Positions 31,020 through 41,733 of a stretch of 57,336 nt of DNA are shown in pieces. The DNA lies in contig NZ_JABERD010000044.1 of the NCBI RefSeq assembly GCF_013044505.1, forward strand, positions 1 through 57,336. Direction: 5' to 3'. This stretch comes from Streptomyces sp. S3(2020). Lineage in GTDB: Bacteria; Actinomycetota; Actinomycetes; Streptomycetales; Streptomycetaceae. The notes under the pieces were generated by a model. That model had not been told where the DNA came from, made no database searches, and saw nothing but the letters and a program-made list of their open reading frames with translations. Within the stretch, counting starts at the first letter, position 1. Each line of letters opens with the position of its first letter. Both the position numbers and the translations under genes were made by a program.

Positions 31020-31866
31020 CTCCCCGATGGCACCGCCGCGTTCGTTCCTCTGGTCCCGGCGGATCTTCCTCACCGTGCTCGGCACCTTCGTGCTGGTGCC
31101 GGTGTACGTGATGGTCTCCAGCTCGCTGAAGCCGCTGGCCGACGTCACCGGCAAGTTCCGCTGGATACCGAGCGAGTTGACGATCCGCCCGTACATCGAC
31201 ATCTGGTCGACGGTCCCGCTCGCCCGGTACTTCGTGAACTCACTGATCGTGGCGGGCGCGGCGACCGTCTGCTCGGTGGTGATCGCGGTCTTCTCGGCGT
31301 ACGCGGTGAGCCGCTACGACTTCCGCGGCAAGCGGGTCTTCACGGTCACCGTCCTGTCCACGCAGATGTTCCCGGGCATCCTCTTCCTCCTCCCGCTGTT
31401 CCTGATCTACGTCAACATCGGCAACGCCACCGGCATCGCCCTGTTCGGCTCGCGCGGCGGGCTGATCCTGACGTATCTGACCTTCTCCCTGCCGTTCTCC
31501 ATCTGGATGCTGATCGGGTACTTCGACTCGGTGCCGCGCGACCTGGACGAGGCGGCGCTGGTCGACGGCTGCGGCCCCCTGAGAGCGTTGTTCCGGGTCG
31601 TCGTACCGGCCGCGATCCCCGGCATCGTCGCGGTCGCCGTCTACGCCTTCATGACCGCCTGGGGCGAGGTGCTGTTCGCGTCGGTGATGACCAACGACAC
31701 CACCCGCACCCTCGCCGTCGGCCTCCAGGGCTACTCCACGCTCAACGACGTGTACTGGAACCAGATCATGGCCGCCTCGCTGGTCGTCAGCGTGCCGGTG
31801 GTGGCCGGCTTCCTTCTCCTGCAGCGCTATCTCGTCGCCGGGCTGACGGCGGGTGCCGTCAAGTGA
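31012..31866 (+). CDS. Sugar ABC transporter permease 2 (MalG-like)
   Basis: 284 aa from a GTG inside the end of permease 1. Six predicted membrane segments. EAA motif 'DLDEAALVDGCGPLRALFRVVVP'. It forms the membrane channel together with permease 1. The stop overlaps or abuts the beta-glucosidase gene. Confidence 0.94.
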   Translation: MPDSPMAPPRSFLWSRRIFLTVLGTFVLVPVYVMVSSSLKPLADVTGKFRWIPSELTIRPYIDIWSTVPLARYFVNSLIVAGAATVCSVVIAVFSAYAVSRYDFRGKRVFTVTVLSTQMFPGILFLLPLFLIYVNIGNATGIALFGSRGGLILTYLTFSLPFSIWMLIGYFDSVPRDLDEAALVDGCGPLRALFRVVVPAAIPGIVAVAVYAFMTAWGEVLFASVMTNDTTRTLAVGLQGYSTLNDVYWNQIMAASLVVSVPVVAGFLLLQRYLVAGLTAGAVK

Positions 31867-31886
31867 CCGACCTTGAAAGGGATTTC

Positions 31887-33245
<1,359 letters not shown>

Positions 33246-33375
33246 GCCGGGTCGGAAGTCCCTGGTGAAAGGGGGTCCTAGGGCGTGCGCGGTGCCGCCC
33301 TTGGACTCTGCTCTCCCTCTTCGTGCGAGAGGAGGCTGAAGAGGCAAGGACACCTCCTCACCACCAGGAACAGCC

Positions 33376-34794
33376 ATGCCTGCCGTACACGAAGCGACGA
33401 CCGCGGTCGCCGGGCGGTCCTACGATCTCGCCCAGTACCGGCCCGGCCGGGACATCACCGACTGGGAGCCCGAGAACGAGCTCTTCTGGACCTCGGTGGG
33501 CAGACGGGTCGCCCGGCGCAACCTGTGGATCGCCGTCCCGGCGCTCCTGGTGGCCTTCGTGGTGTGGCAGGTGTGGAGCGTCACCGCCACCAACCTCGCG
33601 GACGTCGGCTTCTCCTTCACCACCTCGCAGCTCTTCTGGCTGACCGCGATCCCCGGCCTGACCGGCGGCACGTCCCGGATGATCTACACCTTCCTCGGCC
33701 CGAGGATCGGTCAGCGCACCTTCACCGCACTGTCCACGGTCGTCCTGATCGTCCCGCTGATCTGGCTCGGCATCGCCATCCAGGACACCTCCACGTCCTT
33801 CACCACCATGGCCACGATCGCCGCCCTGTGCGGTTTCGGCGGCGCCAACTTCTCCTCCTCCCTCGCCAACATCGGCTTCTTCTTCCCGAAGCGCGAGAAG
33901 GGCAACGCGGCCGGTGTCAACGGCGGCCTCGGCAACCTCGGCGTCTCCGTCGTACAGCTCCTCACCCCGATCGTCATCACCAGCTCGGTGATCGCCATCG
34001 GCTCCGGGCAGGCGAACACGAAGACCGGGGAGACGGTCCACCTCCAGAACGCGGCGTTCGTCTGGGTGCCGGTCCTCCTCGTCCTGGCGGGCCTCGCCTG
34101 GTTCGGCCAGAACAACCTCAGGACGGCCTCGTCCTCCTTCTCCCAGCAGAAGGTCATCTTCAGGCGCAAGCACACCTGGGTGATGACCTGGATCTACGTC
34201 GGCACCTTCGGCTCCTTCATCGGCTTCGCCGCGGCCCTGCCGATGCTGATCAAGACCACCTTCCCGGCCTACTCCGTCGCCACCTACGCCTGGACGGGCC
34301 CGGCCCTGGGCGCCCTGGCCCGCTGGGCCGGCGGCTGGATCGCCGACAGGCTCGGCGGCGCCCGAGTCACGATCCTGTCCTTCGCCGGCATGGCGGCCTC
34401 GATCGTCGGAGTGATCCACTTCCTCCCGGCCGGCGGCGACACCGGAAACTTCGCGGGCTTCCTCGGCTGCTTCCTCGCCGCGTTCCTCTTCTCCGGCATC
34501 GGCAACGGCTCGACCTTCCGCCAGATCCCCGTGATCTTCCGCAACCAGCACCTCAAAGGCCTGACCGAGGGCACCGAGGAGTACACCCAGGCCCTGCGCC
34601 GGACCGAGCGGGAGGCCGGCGCGGTCACCGGCTTCACCGCCGCGATCGCCGCCTACGGCTTCTTCTTCATCCCCGCCCTGTTCGCCAACTTCGCGGTGAC
34701 CAGCGCGATGTGGGGCTTCGTGGCCTTCTACGGCACCTGCATCGCCGTCACGTGGTGGTACTACGCCCGCAAGGGCGCGGAGTCGCCGAGCTGA
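33376..34794 (+). CDS. narK: NarK-type nitrate/nitrite transporter (MFS)
   Basis: 472 aa; ATG with CCAGGAA upstream. The N-terminal lead 'DITDWEPENELFW' and twelve predicted membrane segments are typical. Nitrate signature glycine-rich segments are present: 'ALCGFGGANFSSSLANIGFFFP' and 'FSGIGNGSTFRQIPVIF', with 'GLGNLGVS' between. It imports nitrate and/or exports nitrite. No nitrate reductase gene is adjacent. A molybdenum link with the fds/moaA region is possible but not shown. A 130-bp gap separates it from the sugar operon, with nothing clear in it. Confidence 0.93.
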   Translation: MPAVHEATTAVAGRSYDLAQYRPGRDITDWEPENELFWTSVGRRVARRNLWIAVPALLVAFVVWQVWSVTATNLADVGFSFTTSQLFWLTAIPGLTGGTSRMIYTFLGPRIGQRTFTALSTVVLIVPLIWLGIAIQDTSTSFTTMATIAALCGFGGANFSSSLANIGFFFPKREKGNAAGVNGGLGNLGVSVVQLLTPIVITSSVIAIGSGQANTKTGETVHLQNAAFVWVPVLLVLAGLAWFGQNNLRTASSSFSQQKVIFRRKHTWVMTWIYVGTFGSFIGFAAALPMLIKTTFPAYSVATYAWTGPALGALARWAGGWIADRLGGARVTILSFAGMAASIVGVIHFLPAGGDTGNFAGFLGCFLAAFLFSGIGNGSTFRQIPVIFRNQHLKGLTEGTEEYTQALRRTEREAGAVTGFTAAIAAYGFFFIPALFANFAVTSAMWGFVAFYGTCIAVTWWYYARKGAESPS

Positions 34795-34807
34795 GCGTCG
34801 TGGCGGA

Positions 34808-34834
34808 AGGGCCGGACATCCGCCGTCCGGCCCT
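34808..34834 (+). terminator. Terminator after narK
   Basis: AGGGCCGGAC (34808-34817) and GTCCGGCCCT (34825-34834) form a perfect 10-bp stem with a 7-nt loop, followed by CCTT. Confidence 0.7.
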
Positions 34835-34879
34835 CCTTAATACGTTGCCGCAGGCCAGGCCCCCTGAAAGCCTCACGTC

Positions 34880-35731
34880 ATGCCCACCTTCACCACCCCC
34901 GACAACACCACCCTCGCCTACCACGCGACCGGCGACGGACCACCCCTGGTCTGCCTCCCCGGCGGCCCCATGCAGGCCTCGGCCTACCTCGGCGACCTGG
35001 GCGGCCTCACCGCCCACCGCACCCTGATCCGCCTGGACCTCAGAGGCACCGGCGACTCGGCGACCCCCGAGAACCCGGCGTCGTACCGCTGTGACCGCCA
35101 GGTCGACGACGTCGAGGCCCTGCGCGAGGAACTGGGCCTGGACCGCCTGGACGTGCTGGCCCACAGCGCGGGCGCCAACCTGGCCGCCCTCTACACGGCC
35201 CGCCACCCCGACCGCGTCGCCCGCCTCGCCCTGATCACACCGAGCGTCTACGCGGTCGGCATCACCGTCACCGCCGAGGACCGCCTGAGCACCGCCCGGC
35301 TGCGCCAGAGCGAGGAGTGGTTCGCCCCGGCGTACACAGCCCTGGAATCCCTCACCACGGGCCGCCCCGCCCCCGACGCCTGGCAGACCGTCGCCCCCTT
35401 CTGGTTCGCCCACTGGGACGAGCAGGCCAAGGCGGTCCGCGCGGCCGAGGAGGAGCAGCGCAACGACGAGGCGGCGGGCGTCTACGGCTCCGACGGTGCG
35501 TTCACCCCGGACGCCACATGCCCGGCGCTCGCCGCCTTCGCCGCACCGGTACTGGTACTGGCCGGTGAAATGGACGTGGCGGGCCCGCACCCCGCGATGG
35601 CCGAGTATGCGGGCCTGTTCCCGAAGGCTGACCTGGTGGTCCAAGCCGGTGCCGCGCACTTTCCGTGGCTGGACGACGCTGAGCGGTTCGCGGCTGCCAT
35701 GGTGTCGTTCCTGGCCGGGGATTCCGTCTGA
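34880..35731 (+). CDS. Alpha/beta hydrolase, proline-iminopeptidase-like
   Basis: 283 aa. Alpha/beta hydrolase fold: oxyanion segment 'LPGGPMQASAYLGDLGGL', 'RLDLRGTGDSATPE', nucleophile Ser in 'AHSAGAN', Asp in 'LAGEMDVAGP' and His in 'GAAHFPWLDD', so the triad is complete. The 'GGP' and 'DLRGTGDS' pattern resembles prolyl aminopeptidases and related esterases; the substrate is unknown. It stands alone, bounded by the narK terminator and the convergent toxin gene. Confidence 0.88.
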   Translation: MPTFTTPDNTTLAYHATGDGPPLVCLPGGPMQASAYLGDLGGLTAHRTLIRLDLRGTGDSATPENPASYRCDRQVDDVEALREELGLDRLDVLAHSAGANLAALYTARHPDRVARLALITPSVYAVGITVTAEDRLSTARLRQSEEWFAPAYTALESLTTGRPAPDAWQTVAPFWFAHWDEQAKAVRAAEEEQRNDEAAGVYGSDGAFTPDATCPALAAFAAPVLVLAGEMDVAGPHPAMAEYAGLFPKADLVVQAGAAHFPWLDDAERFAAAMVSFLAGDSV

Positions 35732-35763
35732 GGTGCGCTATGGCCCTCGGCGGAGTCGGCCCG

Positions 35764-36192
35764 TCAAAGATCGTCCGGCAGGAGGCGGAACGCTGTGTGT
35801 CCTGTCAGAGGGCGCACCATCCGGAAGTGGCGGTGATCCAGGGTCAGGACCGAGTCGGTGTGGTACTCGGATGCCATGACCACGTTCATGGCATCGGTGA
35901 GCCCGATCTGCGGATATCGCCGCATGGTGACCAATGCGGTCGACAGATGAGGCTCGATCTCGGGCACCGCGTACCTGCGCACAGCAACGCGGTCGCGGAT
36001 GTGGGCCAGCGCCCCCTGCGCGGCTTCCGGGCCGATTCTCGTGGTCAGCAGATAGTCGAGTTCGGCCAGCACCAAGGGCGTCACCACGAGGTGAGCGGCG
36101 GAGGCGAGCCCCGCGCGGCACGCCTTGTGCTCAGGGTCACTTCCGTCGTAATAGGCGTACAGGCCCGAAGTGTCCGCGATCAGTACGGTCAC
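35764..36192 (-). CDS. vapC: VapC-type PIN-domain ribonuclease toxin
   Basis: 142 aa. PIN domain with the four acidic metal-binding residues in place: Asp7 ('LIADTSG'), Glu44 ('LAELDYLL'), Asp100 ('GLTDAMN') and Asp119 ('LTLDHRHF'). VapC toxins cut specific RNAs when freed from their antitoxin. The start overlaps the antitoxin stop by ATGA, so translation is coupled. Convergent with the hydrolase gene. Confidence 0.93.
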   Translation of the reverse strand: MTVLIADTSGLYAYYDGSDPEHKACRAGLASAAHLVVTPLVLAELDYLLTTRIGPEAAQGALAHIRDRVAVRRYAVPEIEPHLSTALVTMRRYPQIGLTDAMNVVMASEYHTDSVLTLDHRHFRMVRPLTGHTAFRLLPDDL

Positions 36193-36446
36193 GCCCCGAA
36201 CCCTTCCAGGTAATCACTGCGGCCCGCCGACCAGTCGATGGGGGATCCGCTGTCAAACACGGGGGCTTCGTCGTCCTCACCCATGGGGTCGGTCGGGTAT
36301 GCGGAAACGGGGGTGGCTAGGTCGCCCGCTGGGGAGAGTATGGCGACCGGCCGGCCGTTCTTGGTCACCGTGATGCGCTCGCCCCGCTCCGCTGCGGCAA
36401 GGATCTTTGAGGCGTTCTGGTTGAACTCTCGGGCGGTGGTCTCCAT
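36189..36446 (-). CDS. Phd/YefM-family antitoxin
   Basis: 85 aa. The N-terminal 'TAREFNQNASKILAAAERGERITVTKNGRPVAILSP' is the Phd/YefM DNA-binding dimer domain. The C-terminal acidic tail ('PMGEDDEAPVFDSGS...') is of the kind that wraps the toxin's active site. Pairing of a Phd-type antitoxin with a PIN toxin is common. A palindrome starts immediately upstream of its ATG, as expected for autoregulation. Confidence 0.93.
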   Translation of the reverse strand: METTAREFNQNASKILAAAERGERITVTKNGRPVAILSPAGDLATPVSAYPTDPMGEDDEAPVFDSGSPIDWSAGRSDYLEGFGA

Positions 36447-36463
36447 GTACTACATGGTAGTAC
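36447..36463. promoter_or_regulatory. Autoregulatory palindrome of the toxin-antitoxin operon
   Basis: GTACTA-CATGG-TAGTAC, a perfect 6-bp dyad with a 5-nt spacer, abutting the antitoxin start codon. Position and symmetry fit a Phd-type operator; the transcript would then be leaderless or nearly so. Confidence 0.6.
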
Positions 36464-36579
36464 GCGAGGCTCGACGGAGCGATCGCGTACCGATGAGGAA
36501 CCCTCGGCACATCGACGAGCCATTCGGGAAGATCGCAGTACTCGGCAATTCCGGCCGTCGTTCCAGCCTCGCTCAGGAA

Positions 36580-36955
36580 CAGGCTCGGGTGCCCATGCCA
36601 TGACACGTACAGGGTGTCCCGTCCCCGTGTGCAGGCCACGAACAGCAGGCACCGTTCGGCCATGAGGTCTGCCTCATGCTGGAGTTGGTCCACCGCCCTC
36701 CTCGTCGGCCAACTCCTTAAACGGGTGGCCGACGAGGAGGGCGGTGGACCAGCTGAGAATCTCGTGTGTGGAGCGACAGTTCCTGCGCATCTTCGTGGCG
36801 CGGCCCGCGACATTGATTCCGACCGCCTTCAGCGACACCTTCGAGTCGTAGATACGTTGATGAGGATCGCCCGCGATGAACAGGTCGTCCGGTCACGGCG
36901 GGACCGCCGCACGCAGTAGCCGCGACTGGGCCGGGTGCAGGTCTTCGCGCATGTG
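36580..36955 (-). pseudogene. Remnant of a UvrD/Rep-type helicase
   Basis: Read on the minus strand, 'EDLHPAQSRLLRAAVPP' is followed by an in-frame TGA (36893-36895), then 'DDLFIAGDPHQRIYD' and 'RRNCRSTHEILSWSTALLVG'. These are the GDP-Q and N-R-ST motifs III-IV of superfamily 1 helicases. That frame ends at 36674. A different frame then gives 'AERCLLFVACTRGRDTLYVSW', the C-terminal motif VI region. The part between motifs IV and VI (over 100 residues) is missing, and the two pieces meet at the inverted repeat 36686-36751. The gene is clearly dead: nonsense codon, internal deletion and frameshift. Confidence 0.8.
36686..36751. repeat. Perfect 26-bp inverted repeat at the helicase deletion junction
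   Basis: Arms 36686-36711 and 36726-36751 are exact reverse complements, with the spacer ACTCCTTAAACGGG. The arm sequence codes for part of the helicase motif (WSTALLVG) on the minus strand. A fold-back copy left by the deletion event is the simplest reading; no transposase or target duplication is seen. Confidence 0.85.
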
Positions 36956-37124
36956 TCGAGGCAGGTGCGCAGACCGTCGGCGCCCATCCGTTCCGTGAAT
37001 CCTGGATGGTCCGCCATACCAACGGTCGTTTCGACATGGCCAACGCGCTGCCGCGCCCGCGCCGCTCGCACGCTTCGTCCGCCTCCTGCCAGACGCCTTC
37101 GATGCTCTCCACACCTTCGTCCGG

Positions 37125-37553
37125 CTATTCGAGTTCGTCGAGAACCCGCCACGCAAGGTCGGCGAGGGTCTTGCCCGAGGTGGGCGCCCGCCGTGCCGTG
37201 CCCTGGTCGGCGACGGGCCGCTTCTCCCATTGTGCGACCTTCCAGATGAGGGAGATCAGCCCGGAAGGCGAGTACTGCTTGCCATCGGCGGCCCAGAGAA
37301 CCGGCTTGATGCGGTGCGGTACCCACGTGGCTCGCGACCGCTTCTCGTCCTTGGCGAGCCAGCCCCACAGGGCGTCGGCCTCCATGGGGTAACCCGTCGT
37401 GAGCGTGAGCTGTGTCGGCTTGCGACGGTACTTGTCCGCGGTGGCGGAGGTATCCGGCGCCGCTGGAGCGCCGAGAACCCGGTCGGAGACCTCGCGGCAC
37501 CGTTCGATGTCCGCGCATACGGCACGGATCTGCGAGCGATCGGGGGCACCTCG
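37125..37553 (-). pseudogene. Fragment of an unrecognised protein
   Basis: An open minus-strand frame with normal coding composition runs from just after a TGA at 37554-37556 to a TAG at 37125. No start codon exists in its first 55 codons; the first ATG (37385) would give only 86 aa. Readable parts are 'KYRRKPTQLTLTTGYPMEADALWGWLA', 'WVPHRIKPVLWAADGKQYS' and 'GKTLADLAWRVLDELE'. Probably the C-terminal part of a larger gene that once preceded the helicase. The stretch 37557-37756 shows nothing. Confidence 0.5.
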
Positions 37554-37756
37554 TCAATTGGTCAGGGCGGCACTTCGTCCCTCGTAGCGCGGACTCAGTC
37601 CATGGAGGCTGAGAGGCGACCCCTCCAAGGCGAACGCCTTCCTCGCCCGGCCGAGTGACAGGACACAGACGTCACGTCGGCGAGTGATGATCAGGCAGAG
37701 CCTCTGCCAGTTCCACGCGGTGAGTCTTGTCCGAGCTGTGTGCTAGGCATGACTTC

Positions 37757-38152
37757 ATGCCGCTGCCGCACTTCGAGCTCAGCAGTTCCCAGTACCGGCT
37801 TCTGGCCGAGACGGTGCTCAGCTCGCTGCCTGATCCCGCAACGCAGGAAGACGCGCAACTGGAATGGACTGCACGGGGATTGGACCCGGAAGATCTCGAG
37901 TTGGACGTGCCAGAGCTGATCTTCCTCGGGCTGGTTGCCCAGGAGCAGGGTTCGCTCGCGATGACCCGACTGGGGGCGGCGGTCCACTACCGGGCAGTGT
38001 ACGAGGCCGCCGAGGAGCGGCTGGCCGCCGTGGTGCTGCTCGCTGAAGCGGCGGAGAACGTAGACCCGCAGTTCTGCCGTACGGTGCGTCGATTGGTGCA
38101 GGGCAATGTCTCGTTCGCCGAGGCGTTGGCCGAGGTCGCCAGGAACGTCTGA
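37757..38152 (+). CDS. Hypothetical protein, 131 aa
   Basis: Starts at an ATG (a TTG ten codons upstream is possible) and has no clear ribosome site. The product begins MPLPHFELSSSQYRLLAETVL and is acidic and mostly helical, with 'DVPELIFLGLVAQEQGSLAMTRLGAAVHYRAVYEAAEERLAAVV' in the middle. No family is recognised. The pattern 'GLV...LAMTRLGAAVHY' resembles a winged-helix end, so a small DNA-binding role is possible. It is convergent with the restriction gene, 6 bp apart. Confidence 0.55.
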   Translation: MPLPHFELSSSQYRLLAETVLSSLPDPATQEDAQLEWTARGLDPEDLELDVPELIFLGLVAQEQGSLAMTRLGAAVHYRAVYEAAEERLAAVVLLAEAAENVDPQFCRTVRRLVQGNVSFAEALAEVARNV

Positions 38153-38158
38153 GGCAGA

Positions 38159-41100
38159 TCAGCCGTTGTCAGTGCCGGTGCTGAACAAGGTGCCCTCCTC
38201 ACGATGTCGGGCTTTCCGTGCTCCGGGAGCGATGGGAAGAACCCCGGCAGTGGTCAGGTCCGTCACCGTCACGACGCTGCCGCTCAGAACATCGGTGAGC
38301 AACTCGCTCTGCGCGGGTGCCAGGTCGGTGAGGCGGCGCAGGACGGAGAGCAGCTCGATCAGCTCGGTCGTCCACTCGTGCGGCCAGCTGTCGACGTGGA
38401 TGTCGTCCAGTGGACTGGTCTTCTTACTGGTCGGGGATGCCTTGCGGTAGCCGAACTACTTGTTGAGGACGCCCATGCCGCCGACGTCGTATCGCCAGAC
38501 GGCCTGGGGCACCGGAGCGAAGCGTGCCTCACCGATGTGAAGGGTTTGGGTCTCCGCCTCATAACGCATGCGGTCGGGGAGCCCGATGCCGATGTGGCTC
38601 AGGTACTTGACCTGACCGGGTTCGCCGGATGGGAATTCCACGTTCCGAGGAGGGCGTCCCGCCGACGGCTCAGCGCAGCGCTCGCCGTACGTGGAGGCCC
38701 ACAGGACTTTGCGGCCGAGGGAGACGCCCTTTTCCCAGAGCGCTCGTTCCCGCGTGAGGGGGACGCGGACGCCAGGAGTGAGGAGTTCCTCGGTGAAGCG
38801 CTCGGTGAAGGCCCTGTGGCCGGCTAGCGCGATCGTGTAGGCAGCAAGATCTGCCACCGTGACGCGCTCTACTCCCAGGACATGCGCAAGATGAGGCAAC
38901 AGGCCGGTGGGGGTGTTGGCAGAGCCGTCAGGATGGAGGATCGGCAGGACTCGTCCGCCTCGGCCGTTGAAGTGGTGGGTATCCGGGAGCAGATGGGTCG
39001 CGACCACGGCGGCGCCCGAGTCGATGGCATGGGATGACTGCTGGTTGAGGAAGACCTGGCCGGGCTGAAGAGAGGCCCAAAGGCTGGGCCTGGGGTAGTC
39101 GAGCACGCGATTGTCGGCGATGAGGTACTGGCGATCGAAACTACGCAGCCCGACGCGTATAAGTGCCGGCGTGGTGATGGTCTCCTGACCGATGGAAAGT
39201 GGGGAGCCCGAGTGCGCTGGCAGCGGCTGCCTGCTGTATGCCAGCGTCCGGTCGCGGGTTTCCTTGAACAGGTTGCCCTTCTCCACTTGGTCGGTCTCTC
39301 GGATCAGCCGGGCCCATCTGCGGCGCAGAGTCTCGACTGAAGGGGAGCTGACCCAGGAGCGGTTCGACGTGATGCCGAGGCTGCTCCAGGGGAACAAGTC
39401 GCCGAGTTCGGGGAACTCCTCCCAGCCCGAGCGGCTGGCCGGCGTGAAGGGACGAGGGCCTTCGGCGTGCGTGTCCCGCCAATCGTCGTCATCGAGGCCG
39501 ATGCCCCTGAGCTGACGGAATTTGTCCTCCCGCCGACCAGTTACTTCCCGGTAGTGCACATGGGCCTGATGATGTGGCCCACGCACCATGTCCGCCCGGC
39601 GGACGAAGATATGGATCGCCAGCGGTTGCGCGACTCCCGGGAAGACCCGACTCGGGACCGGCGCACGCTGTCCCTCGGGCGAGAGATTGATGATCCATCC
39701 CTCGTCGCACGTACGGCGAAGATAGTTGCGCATGCCGCGCCCACCGGGCCCGGTTGCCCACCCTGACGGGGTGATGAGGCAGACCACGCCGTGTTGGTCC
39801 TCCGGATGAGCATCGAAGACTTTCCAGGTGGCCCAGCGCCAGAAGTACACGTACATGTTTTTGAGCATGTGCTCGTGACGTCCGTTGTCCGGGTAGCGGA
39901 ACGCATCGAGGACCGGTGGTTCCTTGCCCGCAGGACGCTTCTCCACCCAGCCGCCGCGGCCCTCTGCCTTGTCGTCGTAAGGCGGGTTGGTGACGACGGC
40001 AGTGACCGGTGTGCGGGCCTTGATCTGGTTGGCGCGCCTGCGGGAGTCGGAGAGGGCTCCGTAGGTGGAGGCCAGGTGCTCCTCTTCCACGAAGGGGTTG
40101 TCCAGGGTGTCCGTGACGAAGAAGCTCAGCCCGTTCCGAGGCAGCGGCGCGCCGTACCGTTTGAGCATGTCGGAGGCACGGAGCTCGGCGACCGCGAACG
40201 GGCCCGTCTGGAGTTCGAAGCCGAACAGCCGCGAGGCCAGCCGGGAGATGGCGTCGCGGGCCATGGCCGGGCCGTGGCGGTCCGTCGCCTGCTCGGCCAC
40301 CCGCTCGATGATGGTGTGGAGGAACGTGCCCGTTCCCATGGCGGGATCGACGATCTTCACCTCGTCCGCGCCGAATCCCTCCTCCTGGCCGAGCCGGGTC
40401 CGTACGACCTCTTCGGCGAGGCGGACCATCTCCTCCACGATCTCGAGTGGCGTGTAGTACGAGCCGCTCTGTTGCCGCAGCGATGGATCGTAGACGGTGA
40501 GGAAATGCTCGTAGAGGTGAAGGTACGCGTCCCGGTTCCCTGCTCGGATGACGTCCCACCGCACTTCGGCGATGGTCCGGGTCAGCAGGTCCAGTGTGAC
40601 GGTGAAGCGTTCGTTGATGTTGTCCGTGAGCAGTTGGAGAGCCTTGCCCATCAGCCCGTGGTCGGCGTCGAGCAGGCGGCCGATCTCGTGGAAGGAGTTC
40701 GCTTCGAGCGGGATGCCCTCGGTACGCGCCAGCAGGAGTGCGAAGGTGATCGTCTGCGCGTATCCGTCGGCGAACGTGGCGTCGTCGGCGGTGGGAAAGA
40801 GCAACCGCCTCCAGTCGTTCTTGAGGCCGGTGAACGGTCGGGCGCGTACGTCGTCGTCGGGAGCTGACGAGCGTGCCTCGAAGTCCAGTTGCTCCAGGAC
40901 GGTGGAGCGCAGCAGTCGGCACAGCGGCGCGATGTGGTGGACGAGACGGGCGACTTGGGTGATCTTTGGCGGGGTCCAGCGCAGGAACTGCTTCAGCAGT
41001 GCGTCGAATGAGGCCGGACTGACGGCTGACAACTTCTCGCCGGCGCTCTTGAGCGCTCCGTGGAAGAAGACAGTCTCGCCGAGCTGTTCGCCGTGGCGGA

Positions 41101-41473
41101 ACAGACGCCACTCGGTACCGTTGGAATACAGGAGGTTGGGCAGGTCTCGCAGCTTCTCCCACTGCTCGCGATTGTGCTTCGAGAATGTTTCCGGATCCAC
41201 CGACAGTCCGGGTTTCTTAAGCTCGATGTACCCGGTGATGTCGTGCCCGGACCGGACTGCATAGTCGGGGCGAACACCCAGCTCAGGGATGCGATATTCG
41301 TCGTGCCACGAGATCTCTCGAAACTGATGGCGTTCGCCCACAGCCCTGAGCAACCCTTCGAGAGGGGAGCGTATCGACGATTCCGGGCCGCCCCCACCGG
41401 CCAGTTTCTGACGGCACTGTCGGCCGAATTCCGACACTGCGTCGCGTAACCAGCCATACGAGTCCTCAGGCAT
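38159..41473 (-). pseudogene. Fused nuclease-methyltransferase restriction enzyme (type IIG/ISP-like) with an in-frame amber codon
   Basis: The ATG at 41473 (GGGGGG upstream) opens 1005 codons to a TAG at 38456-38458. The same frame then continues for 98 codons without a stop to the TGA at 38159, reading FGYRKASP...SPLDDI..WPHEW, which is the normal C-terminus of this family; the TAG stands where a Trp (TGG) is expected. Domains: N-terminal PD-(D/E)xK-like nuclease ('PDYAVRSG...YIELKKPG'), adenine methyltransferase motif I 'DPAMGTGTF' and motif IV 'NPPYDD' in the middle, and a C-terminal target-recognition half. No helicase domain is present. It may be inactive, truncated but partly active, or a sequencing error. 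Confidence 0.85.
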
Positions 41474-41733
41474 GAATCCCCCCGGGGTCTGATGCGCCCC
41501 GGTTGTCCCTCCTCGGGGCATGCCACATGCATGTCAGTCCGTCAAATGCAACGCGCGTAACTGATGGTGACGGAGAGGAAGCGCTCTGTCCATCCCTCTG
41601 TATGGCGCAGAGGTTCACGTCTGGCACCAATGCGGGCGAGCCCATCACTTCAGCGCAACGCAGGCGGCACGGCGACCGGCGCATCGTGGACTCGGACCTC
41701 ACGGCGGCAGGTTGAGGAGAGGAGGGGGAGGCG

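Noticed and set aside
36686..36751. Transposon end or integron attachment site suggested by the 26-bp inverted repeat
   Set aside because: The arms are only 14 bp apart, one arm is helicase coding sequence, and there is no transposase or target-site duplication. A deletion fold-back explains it better.
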